Shown here piece after piece: positions 1 to 8,828 of a stretch of DNA of 64,000 nt. A model generated the notes under the pieces. The model ran no database searches. It worked only from the letters and a program-made list of their open reading frames with translations, and was not told where the DNA came from. The stretch is from Acidobacteriota bacterium (GTDB lineage Bacteria; Acidobacteriota; Terriglobia; Terriglobales; Acidobacteriaceae). The translations under genes were made by a program, and so were the position numbers. The number at the start of each line of letters is the position of its first letter. Position 1 is the stretch's first letter. Location: assembly GCA_003224905.1 (NCBI GenBank), contig QIAA01000050.1, positions 1 through 64,000 of the forward strand, in the 5' to 3' direction.

Positions 1-2383
1 GAATGATTTTGTTGACATTAACATCGGTGAATTCCGTACCACCCGTGCGTGAGAAATTCAGCAGGTTGTTGACAATCTCGGAAGCCCTGAAAGTCTGCCG
101 CGTTATTTTTTCCATCAGGCTGCTGCGTTGAGGATCTCCCTGCAGCTGCTTGGAGAGCATCTGCGCGTACGACGAAATGACCGCCAGCGGCGTATTCACT
201 TCATGCGCAACACCGGCAGCCAGCAAACCGATGGAAGAAAGCTTGTCCGCCTGCGAGAGCTGGGATTCCAGTTCCACGCGCTCGGTGATGTCATCCATGA
301 TGATGAGCCGCCCGATCACGTTGAACTTCCTCGTGACCAGCGGCGCAATGGCGGCATTGATGATCCGGGTTTCTCCCGCCGGGGTCGCCAGGCGGAACTT
401 GTAGAGATTGTGAATCCCTGAATTCTGCCGGACCCGGTAGAACTCCTCCACAAACTCCGCTGGAAAGACCTCGCTGAGCGGCCGCGTCAGCGCCTGCCAC
501 CGCGGCAGCGCATACATGACCTCCATCTGCGAGTTCCAGGATTCAATGCGGTCTGCCAAATCGACCGCAAGCACACCCACGTTGATCGATTCGACAATGT
601 TCTCGTTGAAATCTTTCAGCCGTTCGTACTGCGCGACCTTCTGCTCGAGCGAAGAGTACAGCCGCGCATTTTGGATGGCGATGCCTATATAGCCGGATAG
701 AGTTTCCAGAAGTTCCACATCTTCACTGGAAAGAAAATCGCCCTCAACCGTCTTGCCCAAACCGAGGAAGGCAATCGTCCGCTGCTGCGCTCGACAGGGA
801 ATGTAGTAATTCAGTTCCAGCTTCGCGATCGTTGCCTGAGCAGCTGGAGCCTCGCGCGGCACCAGATGGGTATTATCGAAGAAGAAATGTCCGGCACTGG
901 CTTCGGGCCGGGAAGCACTCAGGAAACTCAGGTCCAAGTCCCCTTCCAATGACATGCCGTAAGATTTCGCCAGCCTGAATCGCGGTGGGGCTTCGCTGTC
1001 GCTTAGAAAAATAGCCATCCGGTCGACAAGCAGGGTTCGCGACAAGCGGTCCACCACCGAACCCAGCATCTTGTCGAGATCGGTTTCGGAACTAAGCTCA
1101 CGCCCAAATTCCACCAACGTTTTGCGATAGTCGTAACGCGTCCGATAGAAAAACTGGTCTGCCCGCTCCTGTATCCATTTACGAACAGGATCGAAGAGCA
1201 GCGCGGTTACCACAATGGCCAGTACCATTCCCACTGGCCCCGAGCTTGGCACGCGCGTATGGACCAACTCCGCGATGATGGCGATCATGGCGAAGTAGCC
1301 GCCGGCAATCGCCGCCGCCGCCAAGGTGTAAACCATTCCTCGCTTGAAGATGAGATCCACATCCATCAGGCGGTAGCGGAAAATGGCGTAACCCAAGGTT
1401 AGCGGTAGCAGCCCGAGGAATATCACCGACAGCTGCTTTACTGGATTGGTTGATAACGCTCCCGCAAGGTTCGGGATCAAGTAGAAGAATATGAAAGGTG
1501 TGATGGCGAGGATCGTGCCTCGAGTCACCCACTTCAACTGCTGCCGCAAAATCGGCTTACCCGCGCGACGGTAGCTGTAAAGCAGTACTCCAGCAGCAGT
1601 GATGTAGAATGCCGCCAGGTATGCCATCTCCAGCCGATCCAGATTCCAGCGCAGCCTCTCTGTAGCCCTGAGCAGCGTGAGCGCGGAAACATGAATTGCG
1701 AACAACAGCAGCCCGGGAAGATAGAAAGCGGGAATTGCGAATCGATGGCGCCGTACGAAGTTACGCTTTTCGGGGAAGGTCGAGACGAAATGTAGAAACA
1801 AAGCCGGTTGCAGCAGCCATGCAACCACATTGCCCCAATAAATTGTCCAGTCGAACTGGTTCAGCTTGCCGGTGTAGTGAAATGAATACAAGGCAAACGA
1901 CACCAGGCAAAAGATGTAAAAGTGCAACGAACTCGGAGCCGTCCACCGGCGCAGCAGGACGTATAGTCCGATGGCCAGGTAAACCACGCCGATCATCCGC
2001 AGCCAATCGTTCAGCGACCTCTCAGCTGGTATCAGAATGACGGTCGAGTCGAGCGGCACTGATTGCCGCCACAGGGAGTACGTGTTCTTGGACCACGGGC
2101 CAGCACGGTAGAGTTGACGTTGTAGGCCAGCAGAATCCTTCAACTCGCGCTGATTTACTTTGACCAGCCGATCGCCCGGCTTAATCCCGGCCTTGTCCCC
2201 GGGCCCGTTCGCTTCCACTTTGTCGGCGACAAGGGAACCGTTGTGTTCCACCCACCAGACCCCGTCATAGGGAACCGGAAATTGGCGCTCGACTTTGAAA
2301 TTGACGATACCGAGCCACACCGAACCCAAGGTCAGGATGACCAGAAGCCCGACCGTAAAGCGGGTTTGGAATTCCCGGTTCAT
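1..2383 (-). CDS. Membrane PDZ-GAF-PAS sensor histidine kinase (3' end outside window)
   Basis: The frame is open from an ATG at 2383 down to the window edge, about 794 codons, so the C-terminus is missing. In order it shows an N-terminal hydrophobic helix, a PDZ-like domain around residues 50-90 (PGDKAGIKPGDRL), a block of about seven to nine membrane segments (roughly 125-395), a GAF-like domain (about 420-580), a PAS domain (about 590-700) and a HisKA dimerisation domain with H-box AAGVAHEVNTPLAV; the phospho-accepting His is residue 727 (codon 203-205). The HATPase domain would lie beyond base 1. It probably senses a signal at or in the membrane and phosphorylates an unseen response regulator. 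PDZ plus multi-TM plus GAF kinases are common in acidobacteria. The domain order is seen in sequence; the ligand is unknown. Confidence 0.85.
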   Translation of the reverse strand, partial: MNREFQTRFTVGLLVILTLGSVWLGIVNFKVERQFPVPYDGVWWVEHNGSLVADKVEANGPGDKAGIKPGDRLVKVNQRELKDSAGLQRQLYRAGPWSKNTYSLWRQSVPLDSTVILIPAERSLNDWLRMIGVVYLAIGLYVLLRRWTAPSSLHFYIFCLVSFALYSFHYTGKLNQFDWTIYWGNVVAWLLQPALFLHFVSTFPEKRNFVRRHRFAIPAFYLPGLLLFAIHVSALTLLRATERLRWNLDRLEMAYLAAFYITAAGVLLYSYRRAGKPILRQQLKWVTRGTILAITPFIFFYLIPNLAGALSTNPVKQLSVIFLGLLPLTLGYAIFRYRLMDVDLIFKRGMVYTLAAAAIAGGYFAMIAIIAELVHTRVPSSGPVGMVLAIVVTALLFDPVRKWIQERADQFFYRTRYDYRKTLVEFGRELSSETDLDKMLGSVVDRLSRTLLVDRMAIFLSDSEAPPRFRLAKSYGMSLEGDLDLSFLSASRPEASAGHFFFDNTHLVPREAPAAQATIAKLELNYYIPCRAQQRTIAFLGLGKTVEGDFLSSEDVELLETLSGYIGIAIQNARLYSSLEQKVAQYERLKDFNENIVESINVGVLAVDLADRIESWNSQMEVMYALPRWQALTRPLSEVFPAEFVEEFYRVRQNSGIHNLYKFRLATPAGETRIINAAIAPLVTRKFNVIGRLIIMDDITERVELESQLSQADKLSSIGLLAAGVAHEVNTPLAVISSYAQMLSKQLQGDPQRSSLMEKITRQTFRASEIVNNLLNFSRTGGTEFTDVNVNKII

Positions 2384-2908
2384 GGAACTTGATGGCTCGC
2401 TGGAGCGGGTGAGTAAGCCAGTCCAACCTGAGTTTTGCACGTTCGGTGCCACAGCGAAGGACATGAGAGCCTAACAACTGGCGCAAAGAAAGGACTTCTA
2501 CGATTATAGTGGGCTTGGGCTGTTGCTGGTATGTTTTTTGGAATCAGAGATGTGGTATTTGGTAAGTGTCTGTAGAGCCTAAATTTACCGAAATCCGCAA
2601 TCACGGACTGGGTAGGATTCCGCTCAAAAGCGCCTGGTGCGGTTTAATGAAAGGCAAGTGCCGTGCCTCACAATCGACAGCTCCTGGCACCGTTCTGGAA
2701 CCTTTGTTCCGCAGAGGGACATGCATTCATTTCTGTTGAATCGTGGAGGGGAACGCTTCCGTTATAAATCGAGCGCTTCCAAGTACCCGAACGTGGCCTA
2801 AAAAACAGGGGAGCCGAAGCTCCCCTACACAGAAGCGACAGAGGCGATATCACTTACACAGACTCCTGCGGGCTTGCAAAAGTTGCCCACTGCTGAAAAG
2901 AATACCCA
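2384..2908. other. Intergenic gap between divergent genes
   Basis: This stretch of about 525 bases lies between the divergent histidine kinase and alpha/beta hydrolase genes and should hold both promoters. I see no convincing gene: the short open frames inside lack ribosome binding sites and protein-like composition. The only clear structure is the hairpin with a T-run on the minus strand at 2800-2826, listed separately. Confidence 0.6.
2800..2826 (-). terminator. Intrinsic terminator-like hairpin on the minus strand
   Basis: AGGGGAGC (2807-2814), a four-base loop and GCTCCCCT (2819-2826) form a perfect 8-bp stem. Read on the minus strand the loop is TTCG and the stem is followed by TG and a run of six Ts. 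This is a textbook intrinsic terminator, but no minus-strand gene ends here, because the genes to its right are on the plus strand. It may stop antisense transcription or be a copy of a dispersed palindromic element. Confidence 0.5.
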
Positions 2909-3787
2909 GTGAACTTGATCTCCTCTCTCGATTCCGCCCTAGCTCACACACAAACGATCGATGAGCACTGGGTCTCGATCGACAACGCCCGCATGCGCTA
3001 CCTGCGCGCTGGTTCTGGCCCAGCGCTGTTGCTCGTGCACGGATTGCTCGGGTACTCGTTCTCCTGGCGCTTCACAATCCCGGCGATAATCGGGCGCACG
3101 GTTTACGCCTGCGACATGCTGGGAACTGGCTTCTCCGAGCGTCCCGCAAATCTTAATTGCAGCCTGCGAGCGAGTGCCGAACGCCTGCTGCGCTTCCTTG
3201 ATGCAGTCGACGTGAGTTCGTGTGACCTGCTGGGCACATCCCATGGCGGAGCGGTCGCCATGATGGCCGCTTCGCTCGCTCCGGAGCGCTTCAAGCGACT
3301 GATCCTGGTTGCGCCTGTGAATCCGTGGTCGGAACACGGCAAAGCATTAGCTCGCTTGCTGACGAATCCTTTGGTTAAGCCTTGGTTCTTTGATTTAGTG
3401 CCTCATTTGGAGCTGGTGCACGGATACGTCCTGCGCCGCATGTATGGTGATCCTCGCCGTATTCGTCCCGGCACACTGGAGGGTTACTCGGCAGCCTTCA
3501 GAATTCCAGGCTCGTTCCGTTATGGTTTGTCGGTGCTTCACTGTTGGAATAACGATCTGCAAGAACTCGAAAATGCCTTGTCGCGAATTTCCCACTTTCC
3601 AACGTTACTGATCTGGGGAGAACGCGACACGGCGGTGAACCTCTCGTCCGCGCAGCGATTGCGTGAGCAGTTCCGCCACTGCGAGCTGGTGGTTTTCGAT
3701 GGCGTAGGCCACCTTCCCTACGAGGAAGTACCGGAGCAGTTCAACCGGGCAGTAGTGCAATTCTTAGGCGCGCCTGAGAATTCCTGA
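2909..3787 (+). CDS. Alpha/beta hydrolase
   Basis: A 292-residue alpha/beta-fold hydrolase. The oxyanion-hole loop HGLLG is at residues 44-48, the nucleophile elbow GTSHGG places the catalytic Ser at 111, the acid is Asp240 (WGERD) and the base is His268 (GVGHLP). The length is typical of the family. There is no signal peptide, so it is probably cytoplasmic. The start is a GTG with a weak upstream purine stretch; the next in-frame Met (residue 29) would cut into the first beta strand, so the GTG is preferred. It is followed after one base by a DedA-family gene, which suggests co-transcription. The substrate cannot be told from sequence; ester or C-C bond hydrolysis are both possible in this family. 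Confidence 0.85.
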   Translation: MNLISSLDSALAHTQTIDEHWVSIDNARMRYLRAGSGPALLLVHGLLGYSFSWRFTIPAIIGRTVYACDMLGTGFSERPANLNCSLRASAERLLRFLDAVDVSSCDLLGTSHGGAVAMMAASLAPERFKRLILVAPVNPWSEHGKALARLLTNPLVKPWFFDLVPHLELVHGYVLRRMYGDPRRIRPGTLEGYSAAFRIPGSFRYGLSVLHCWNNDLQELENALSRISHFPTLLIWGERDTAVNLSSAQRLREQFRHCELVVFDGVGHLPYEEVPEQFNRAVVQFLGAPENS

Positions 3788-3788
3788 T

Positions 3789-4400
3789 ATGCCGCATCAC
3801 TTGCTTCACCTGCTCGGCGCTTACCTGGCTCGCTACGGCTACTGGGCGGTTGCAGTCGCACTCCTCCTAGAGAACGCCGGCTTGCCGCTTCCCGGCGAAA
3901 CTATTCTTCTGCTTGCCAGTTTCTTTGCCTACTCCCAACACAATCTGCGTTTGTCTTACATCATTGTTGTAGGAGTATGCGCGGCGACCATTGGGGACAA
4001 CCTCGGTTTCCTGATCGGGCATTACGGCGGCCGGACCCTGCTGCGCCACTACGGTAAGACCCTGCGCATTCGTGAAGCGACTATTCGCCGGGGCGAGGAG
4101 CTGTTCGCTCGTTACGGTGCAGCCACTATCTTTGTGGCTCGCTTCATTGCAGGTATGCGAGTCATCGCCGGCCCGCTTGCTGGCGTCCTGCGCATGGACT
4201 GGCGCAAGTTTGCAATCTTTAACTTTCTGGGGGCAGCTCTGTGGGTCAGCGTAATCGCCGGTGCCGGTTATCTTTTTGGCAGGCACTGGTACACGCTATT
4301 CCGCATCGTAAAGAGTTTTAATCTGTTACTTTTGGCGGCAGCAGCCGCGGTCCTGGTGATCCTCTGGTTTAGACGGAGCCGCCGTCAAAAAGGTCAATGA
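3789..4400 (+). CDS. DedA/VTT-family membrane protein
   Basis: A 203-residue integral membrane protein of the DedA (SNARE-associated/VTT) family. It carries the LLENAGLPLPGETILLLASF segment near the N-terminus, a GDNLGFLIGHYGGR loop, the family signature FVARFIAGMRVIAGPLAG, and a final hydrophobic helix before a basic tail (RRSRRQKGQ). Members of the family act in lipid (undecaprenyl phosphate or phospholipid) translocation and membrane homeostasis. It starts one base after the hydrolase stop, so the two are very likely one transcript. The family call is firm; the transported lipid is inference. Confidence 0.9.
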   Translation: MPHHLLHLLGAYLARYGYWAVAVALLLENAGLPLPGETILLLASFFAYSQHNLRLSYIIVVGVCAATIGDNLGFLIGHYGGRTLLRHYGKTLRIREATIRRGEELFARYGAATIFVARFIAGMRVIAGPLAGVLRMDWRKFAIFNFLGAALWVSVIAGAGYLFGRHWYTLFRIVKSFNLLLLAAAAAVLVILWFRRSRRQKGQ

Positions 4401-4548
4401 CCGCACCTTCAGAAGATTACAGAAACTCCAGCTACATCAGACTTCTCAGCAGGAGCAGTAGATGTATCATAGGTCTTCTCAGCGGCACTGAATGGTCGTT
4501 TGCGCGGCGACCGATTCGAAACTGAAACACAGTGCCCAAAGGTTGTGT

Positions 4549-5427
4549 ATGAGACATGTCATTCAAAATGCGCTCCACCATTTCGGTTACGAGATTCACA
4601 GGACTCAGCTGCTTCCCAAAAAATTACCGAACAGAGGCATTCCTATCGAGCTTCCGTCGGTGAGTCCTATTTGGCCTCTCCCTCGACATCCAGGAGGGCC
4701 TTCCGACGATCAGATTCGCGAGGAATTTGCGAAGTATGATTTCTGGCATTACTCGTACGCGTTTGACGGAGGTCTCTCATTTCCGATTCGATATGAAAAT
4801 CCCCGCGCAGTGATCAATCCTCAGCGTGCACGGCAGCGCTTCATGCATTTTTTCCCGTATCTTATGGCTGTGGGTGGTTCTCTTCGAGGAAAGCGGGTGC
4901 TCGATATTGCCTGCAACTCCGGCTTCTGGTCCATCCAGTGCGCCTTGCTCGGCGCGGAAGTCGTCGGCTTTGATGGCCGCCCTGAGCTTATTCAACAGGC
5001 GGAACTGATAAAGTCGATTGTCGGGGTACGTAACGTCGAGTTCAAAGTAATGGATTTTTGGGAAATGAGCTCGCAGTCGTTTGGCGGTACCTTCGATATT
5101 GTTCTCAATCTCGGCATCCTTTATCACTTGACGAATCCACTCGAAGCGTTGCGTCTAACTATATCAATGGCGCGAAAATACGTCGTGCTGGATACAGAGG
5201 TGTATCCATCGAGACAGCCTGTCCTTAAGTTGGTGTGGGAAGAGTCGACTGATTTTCGAACTGCTACCAGCTCGGGTATCGTTACGAACCCGAGCAAGAG
5301 TAGCATCGACCTAATGTTGAGACACATCGGTGCTCATAGATGGTTCGAAATCCCTTTGCGTACTACTGACATGCCACGGGACTATCTTGATAATAAACGT
5401 GCTTCGTGGCTGATTGAGGCCGCATGA
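4549..5427 (+). CDS. SAM-dependent methyltransferase (CmoB/DUF1698-like fold)
   Basis: A 292-residue class I SAM methyltransferase. Motif I is VLDIACNSGFWS, followed by the acidic strand VVGFDGR, motif II-like VEFKVMDFWE and the post-motif NLGILYHLTNPLEALR. The LYHLxxP pattern resembles CmoB-like and other sugar or small-molecule methyltransferases. An upstream in-frame ATG at 4492 exists, but the ATG at 4549 has AAAGG six bases before it and gives a more natural N-terminus (MRHVIQNALHHFGYEI), so I chose it. The acceptor substrate is unknown; a tRNA role would need additional CmoB residues that I cannot confirm. Confidence 0.8.
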   Translation: MRHVIQNALHHFGYEIHRTQLLPKKLPNRGIPIELPSVSPIWPLPRHPGGPSDDQIREEFAKYDFWHYSYAFDGGLSFPIRYENPRAVINPQRARQRFMHFFPYLMAVGGSLRGKRVLDIACNSGFWSIQCALLGAEVVGFDGRPELIQQAELIKSIVGVRNVEFKVMDFWEMSSQSFGGTFDIVLNLGILYHLTNPLEALRLTISMARKYVVLDTEVYPSRQPVLKLVWEESTDFRTATSSGIVTNPSKSSIDLMLRHIGAHRWFEIPLRTTDMPRDYLDNKRASWLIEAA

Positions 5428-5485
5428 GATTCGGGCTCAGGCCTCATATCGGTTGCAAATTCGTGGTCCGGGATTTGCCGCCGTT

Positions 5486-5755
5486 GTGAATCGAAATGTC
5501 AAACGCTTGCTGCTCCTGGTTGTTGGTTGGATTTTCATCCTATTTGGAATAGTTGGATTGTTCTTACCCGTCCTGCAGGGAATACTCTTCATCCTCATCG
5601 GTTTGACAATCTTGTCCACCGAGTACGTGTGGGCGCATCATCTCCTCGCCAAACTGCGGCAGCGTTTTCCGAAGATTGCGCACGCGGCCGATCACGCTAA
5701 CGCCAAGGCCGCCGGCTGGCTGCGTTTCTTCTCTCGCCAACGTCCTGTGGATTGA
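5486..5755 (+). CDS. Small PGPGW-like transmembrane protein
   Basis: An 89-residue protein with two closely spaced hydrophobic helices: VGWIFILFGIVGLFLP and a second one ending in LTILSTEYVWAHHLL, then a basic cytoplasmic tail. This matches the general layout of the PGPGW/YbaN-type putative transmembrane family (a helix hairpin followed by an E-x-x-WA-x-x-LL motif). The function of this family is not known. The start is uncertain: a TTG at 5414 would overlap the methyltransferase gene by 14 bases, while the GTG at 5486 gives a protein beginning just before the first helix. I prefer the latter. An imperfect inverted repeat (TGATGCA ... TGCATCA, 5798-5829) lies in the gap behind it. Confidence 0.65.
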   Translation: MNRNVKRLLLLVVGWIFILFGIVGLFLPVLQGILFILIGLTILSTEYVWAHHLLAKLRQRFPKIAHAADHANAKAAGWLRFFSRQRPVD

Positions 5756-5880
5756 TGCCTTCACCTGCCAGTGCTAACCTTAGCTTCAGAGCGTGACTGA
5801 TGCATCCGCGCCGGACAGCCGGTGCATCACAACTCACAGTTCTCTTTCGCGCGTAGCTTGCTTAATGAGGTGAATTTCAG

Positions 5881-6894
5881 ATGAGCCGCACAGTTTCCCT
5901 TCTTGTTCGCGCAGTCCTGCCAATTTTGCTCGCATGCGTCACGTCTCCATTAGCGCTGGCTCAGAAAACGAGCGAAATTCCCGTCGGCACGACTATCAAA
6001 GTGCGCATGATCGACAAGCTGAGCAGCGAGGAGAACCAGTCTGGCGACACCTTCCACGGAACGCTCGAGGAACCAATTGAAGTCGCGGGAAAGACCTTCT
6101 ATCCCAAAGGCGCAGATGTCATGGGCCGGATCACCGACGTCCATTCCTCCGGCAGGCTAAGCGAACCCGGCGAGCTGGATCTGGTTCTCGTAACTGTAGG
6201 CGCCGGGCACGTTGCAGAGTCCATCCGTGTACAGCCGCTGGTGATCAAGGGAGAGTCCCACACCAAGAGTAACGCCACAAAGATCGGTGGCGGCGCCGTA
6301 CTGGGCGCCATCATTGGTGGAATCGCCGGAGGCGGCAAAGGTGCAGCCATCGGAACCGTGGCCGGCGGAGCTGCGGGCACCGGAGCGGCAGCCGCTACCG
6401 GCAAACGCGCGGCTATTGTTGAGTCAGAAGCCATACTGACCTTCACAACGTCTACGGCTTCAACCGCAGCTCCCATTAATAGCGAGAACGAGAACAAGCC
6501 CGCCCCACCGCCTCCACAGAATTCTTCGTCAACTCGGCCTCAGGTAAACGACAACACGGAACCTGCTCCGCCGGCAAACGATGACTCCGCCCCTCTCTTC
6601 ACCCTTCGCGACCGTCGCACAATTCGCAACTGCATGGCCGACCACGCCTCGGAATTGCCCCCGAATTCCACCCAGCGCCCTGAACTGCCTGCAGGCTCGG
6701 AGCGCCAGGTGCGCCGCGGCGAAGTACTGCCCTCAGGAGTTCAGAAACAAGCCCAGTCCCTGCCACTGCCATGCGAAGACGAGTTGCCCAAATTGCCTCC
6801 CGACTTCGAGCGCGTGGTCTACAACGGCCGCGTACTGCTCGTGGACGCCAAGGGGCGGGTCGCGGACCTGTTCTATCTGGATGAAAACCAGTGA
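5881..6894 (+). CDS. Secreted glycine-zipper protein
   Basis: A 337-residue exported protein with a Sec signal peptide (about residues 1-27, ending SPLALAQ). Residues 33-125 form a beta-rich domain starting IPVGTTIKVRMIDKLSSE, a type common in acidobacteria. Residues 135-170 are a glycine zipper (GAVLGAIIGGIAGGGKGAAI and onwards), which in other proteins packs in membranes. Then comes a proline-rich linker and a C-terminal domain ending in VVYNGRVLLVDAKGRVADLF. GAGGTG lies about ten bases before the ATG. It probably sits in the outer membrane or periplasm; the exact role is unknown. Confidence 0.75.
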   Translation: MSRTVSLLVRAVLPILLACVTSPLALAQKTSEIPVGTTIKVRMIDKLSSEENQSGDTFHGTLEEPIEVAGKTFYPKGADVMGRITDVHSSGRLSEPGELDLVLVTVGAGHVAESIRVQPLVIKGESHTKSNATKIGGGAVLGAIIGGIAGGGKGAAIGTVAGGAAGTGAAAATGKRAAIVESEAILTFTTSTASTAAPINSENENKPAPPPPQNSSSTRPQVNDNTEPAPPANDDSAPLFTLRDRRTIRNCMADHASELPPNSTQRPELPAGSERQVRRGEVLPSGVQKQAQSLPLPCEDELPKLPPDFERVVYNGRVLLVDAKGRVADLFYLDENQ

Positions 6895-7030
6895 TTTGCC
6901 TGGTTTTTAGAGAGTTGTAAGGATTTTATCTACTCATATTCTCTTCTCTTAAGCCGGATTTCGTCATATACTCCGTCCGCCTGAAGCATTCCTGGCTTCG
7001 GGATTAAGCATCTTAGGCCAGGGGTGGACC

Positions 7031-7462
7031 ATGAGAATTTGCGATCTGATCAAAGACCAGGACACCTATGGCGCCGACGCCGACCAGCTTGTGCTCGAGG
7101 TCGCGCAGGCGATGGTCGCACGCAACATCGGTGCTGTGCCGGTGCTTCGAGAAGGTGTTCTCGTGGGAATCTTCTCCGAACGCGATCTGATGAAACGCGT
7201 GGTCGTGGAAGGCCGTGATCCCGCCGAGACGCGGGTCGATGCAGTAATGACGGCCGACCCTCTCACCGTGGGACCCCAGGAAGAAATACAGACCTGCATG
7301 CTCCTGATGCGCCGCCACGGCTTTCGCCATTTACCCATCTGCGAAGGGAAGCTACTCAAAGGCGTCATTTCTCTGCGCGATCTGTTGTTACATGATCTCA
7401 ACGAAAAAGACGATGAGGTCCGGATGATGCGTGCTTACATTCAGGCGCCTCCGCAGCTGTAA
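7031..7462 (+). CDS. Tandem CBS-domain protein
   Basis: A 143-residue protein made only of two CBS motifs (about 8-60 and 72-130). Characteristic stretches are GAVPVLREGVLVGIFSERDL in the first and GFRHLPICEGKLLKGVISLR in the second. Such stand-alone pairs bind adenine nucleotides and report energy state to a partner protein. AGGGGTGG lies close to the ATG. It has no obvious operon partner: the next gene starts 160 bases later behind two dyad-symmetric sites. Confidence 0.88.
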   Translation: MRICDLIKDQDTYGADADQLVLEVAQAMVARNIGAVPVLREGVLVGIFSERDLMKRVVVEGRDPAETRVDAVMTADPLTVGPQEEIQTCMLLMRRHGFRHLPICEGKLLKGVISLRDLLLHDLNEKDDEVRMMRAYIQAPPQL

Positions 7463-7497
7463 GGCATTCTGCCCACTGCATACCTCAAAGTACTGCC

Positions 7498-7534
7498 GGT
7501 AACCATTACCCATGGTTACCTTGGTTCATTGAAC
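7498..7534. promoter_or_regulatory. Two adjacent dyad-symmetric sites
   Basis: GGTAACCAT (7498-7506) and ATGGTTACC (7512-7520) form a perfect 9-bp inverted repeat around five bases. It is followed directly by a second perfect dyad, GTTCATTGAAC (7524-7534). They lie 36 bases after the CBS gene and about 90 bases before the next start, where an operator would be expected. There is no T-run, so a terminator is unlikely. Confidence 0.4.
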
Positions 7535-7621
7535 ATTCGGGGAAAGCTGTTAACTTTTATTCGGAAGCAGAGCAGATCGTGCAGTTTATCGAGCCTGAAC
7601 TGCAGCGCAGGAACACAGCCG

Positions 7622-8554
7622 ATGAACTCAAACCTCCAACTGGCGCTCTGGGTAGCACATCCGGTGCTGCAATTGGCGGTGGCTGCGATCATGTTCCGGC
7701 GAAAGCAGCACAAAGTCTTTCCCGTGTTCTTCTCCTACGTCATTTCTCAGGTGCTGGTCTTCGCTATCATCTTCCCGTTGTACAAGTGGGCGGATTATTC
7801 CACATATTTCTACGCATACTGGACTTGCGCCGCCATCAGCCTGGCAATTGGTTTCAAAGTGATCCACGAAATCTTTCTCGATGTCTTTCAGCCCTACCAC
7901 ACGCTTAAAGACCTGGGATCCGTTCTCTTCAAATGGGCCGCGCTGGTAATGGTGCTGGTCGCCTTCGTGGTCGCTGCCGGAAGCACAACCACCGACCAGG
8001 GGCCCATCGTTCAAGCGGTCTCGATGGTAGAGCGATGCGTGCGAGTCATCCAGTGCGGCTTGATTCTGTTCTTGTTGCTGTTCTCCGGATATCTGGGTGT
8101 CTCCTGGAAACAGCAAAGCTTCGGCATGGCTCTGGGCTTCGGCGGATTCGCTGCCGTGGAATTAGCGATGTCGACTTTAAGAGCCGGCGGTCGCGTCTCT
8201 CTTGTGAACCTCAACTTTGCCATCATGGTCGCGTATAACTGCGCCATCGTCGTGTGGTTCGCCTACTCGTTCAGCAAGAGTCCGGCACGTGAAAAGTCTG
8301 CTCAGCTTCTCATTCCCACCCGCTGGGACCGGAGTCTCTACGATGCACAGCGTCCCGCCGGCGGAGACTCCCTCATTCCGATGTTCGAGGGCATGGTGGA
8401 GCGAGCCTTTTCGCGCACGCAGAGTAATGGGGAACCGGAGGAACCAGTCGTTGCCACTGTCGAAACACCCACTCACTCCACGGTCATTCGCAAGCTGGCC
8501 ACCATCACCGGCCTTGCTTCGCTGATCGGTCTAAGTTATCTCTCAAAGGCCTAA
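7622..8554 (+). CDS. Multi-pass membrane protein of unknown function
   Basis: About 310 residues with some six or seven hydrophobic helices between residues 5 and 220 (for example LQLALWVAHPVLQLAVAAIM, SYVISQVLVFAIIFPLY, LNFAIMVAYNCAIVVWFAYS), then a soluble C-terminal tail of about 90 residues rich in Pro, Glu and Thr and a last hydrophobic stretch (GLASLIGLSYL). I do not recognise a named family; the layout resembles acidobacterial sensor-less 7TM proteins. A longer frame starts with TTG at 7529, but it runs through the dyad site and has no binding site; the ATG at 7622 has AGGA nine bases upstream. Confidence 0.65.
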   Translation: MNSNLQLALWVAHPVLQLAVAAIMFRRKQHKVFPVFFSYVISQVLVFAIIFPLYKWADYSTYFYAYWTCAAISLAIGFKVIHEIFLDVFQPYHTLKDLGSVLFKWAALVMVLVAFVVAAGSTTTDQGPIVQAVSMVERCVRVIQCGLILFLLLFSGYLGVSWKQQSFGMALGFGGFAAVELAMSTLRAGGRVSLVNLNFAIMVAYNCAIVVWFAYSFSKSPAREKSAQLLIPTRWDRSLYDAQRPAGGDSLIPMFEGMVERAFSRTQSNGEPEEPVVATVETPTHSTVIRKLATITGLASLIGLSYLSKA

Positions 8555-8743
8555 GCGCGGAATTCTGACGATATTCCGACGTTTCCTGCCTCGACATAAG
8601 ACCTCGATCATGAATTAATGTAGAGCTTGAGTATGCATCCATAGACTCTGCAAAACAGAGTAGTAGCTCTCGCCTTCTGCTCAAGTCCGCTACACCTCTG
8701 CATTATCCATCTCAATTCTGAGACAGCACTGCAAAGAAAAAAG

Positions 8744-8771
8744 TAGACTCATTTCTGGTGCACTGTATAAT
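8744..8771 (+). promoter_or_regulatory. Sigma-70-type promoter for the small peptide gene
   Basis: A perfect -10 TATAAT at 8766-8771 is preceded by TAGACT (8744-8749, three to four matches to TTGACA) with a 16-base spacer. Transcription would start near 8778, about 50 bases before the small ORF. The 274-base gap before it otherwise shows only a weak hairpin (ACTCTG/CAGAGT, 8645-8661). Confidence 0.45.
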
Positions 8772-8828
8772 TCCGCGCCGTGAGGGTTTCCGCTCCCAGG
8801 GGACCCGCACAATAAGGAGAACATTCCC

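Noticed and set aside
2668-2964. Short open frames on both strands in the first gap
   Set aside because: They overlap the terminator-like hairpin, lack binding sites and have no plausible protein features.
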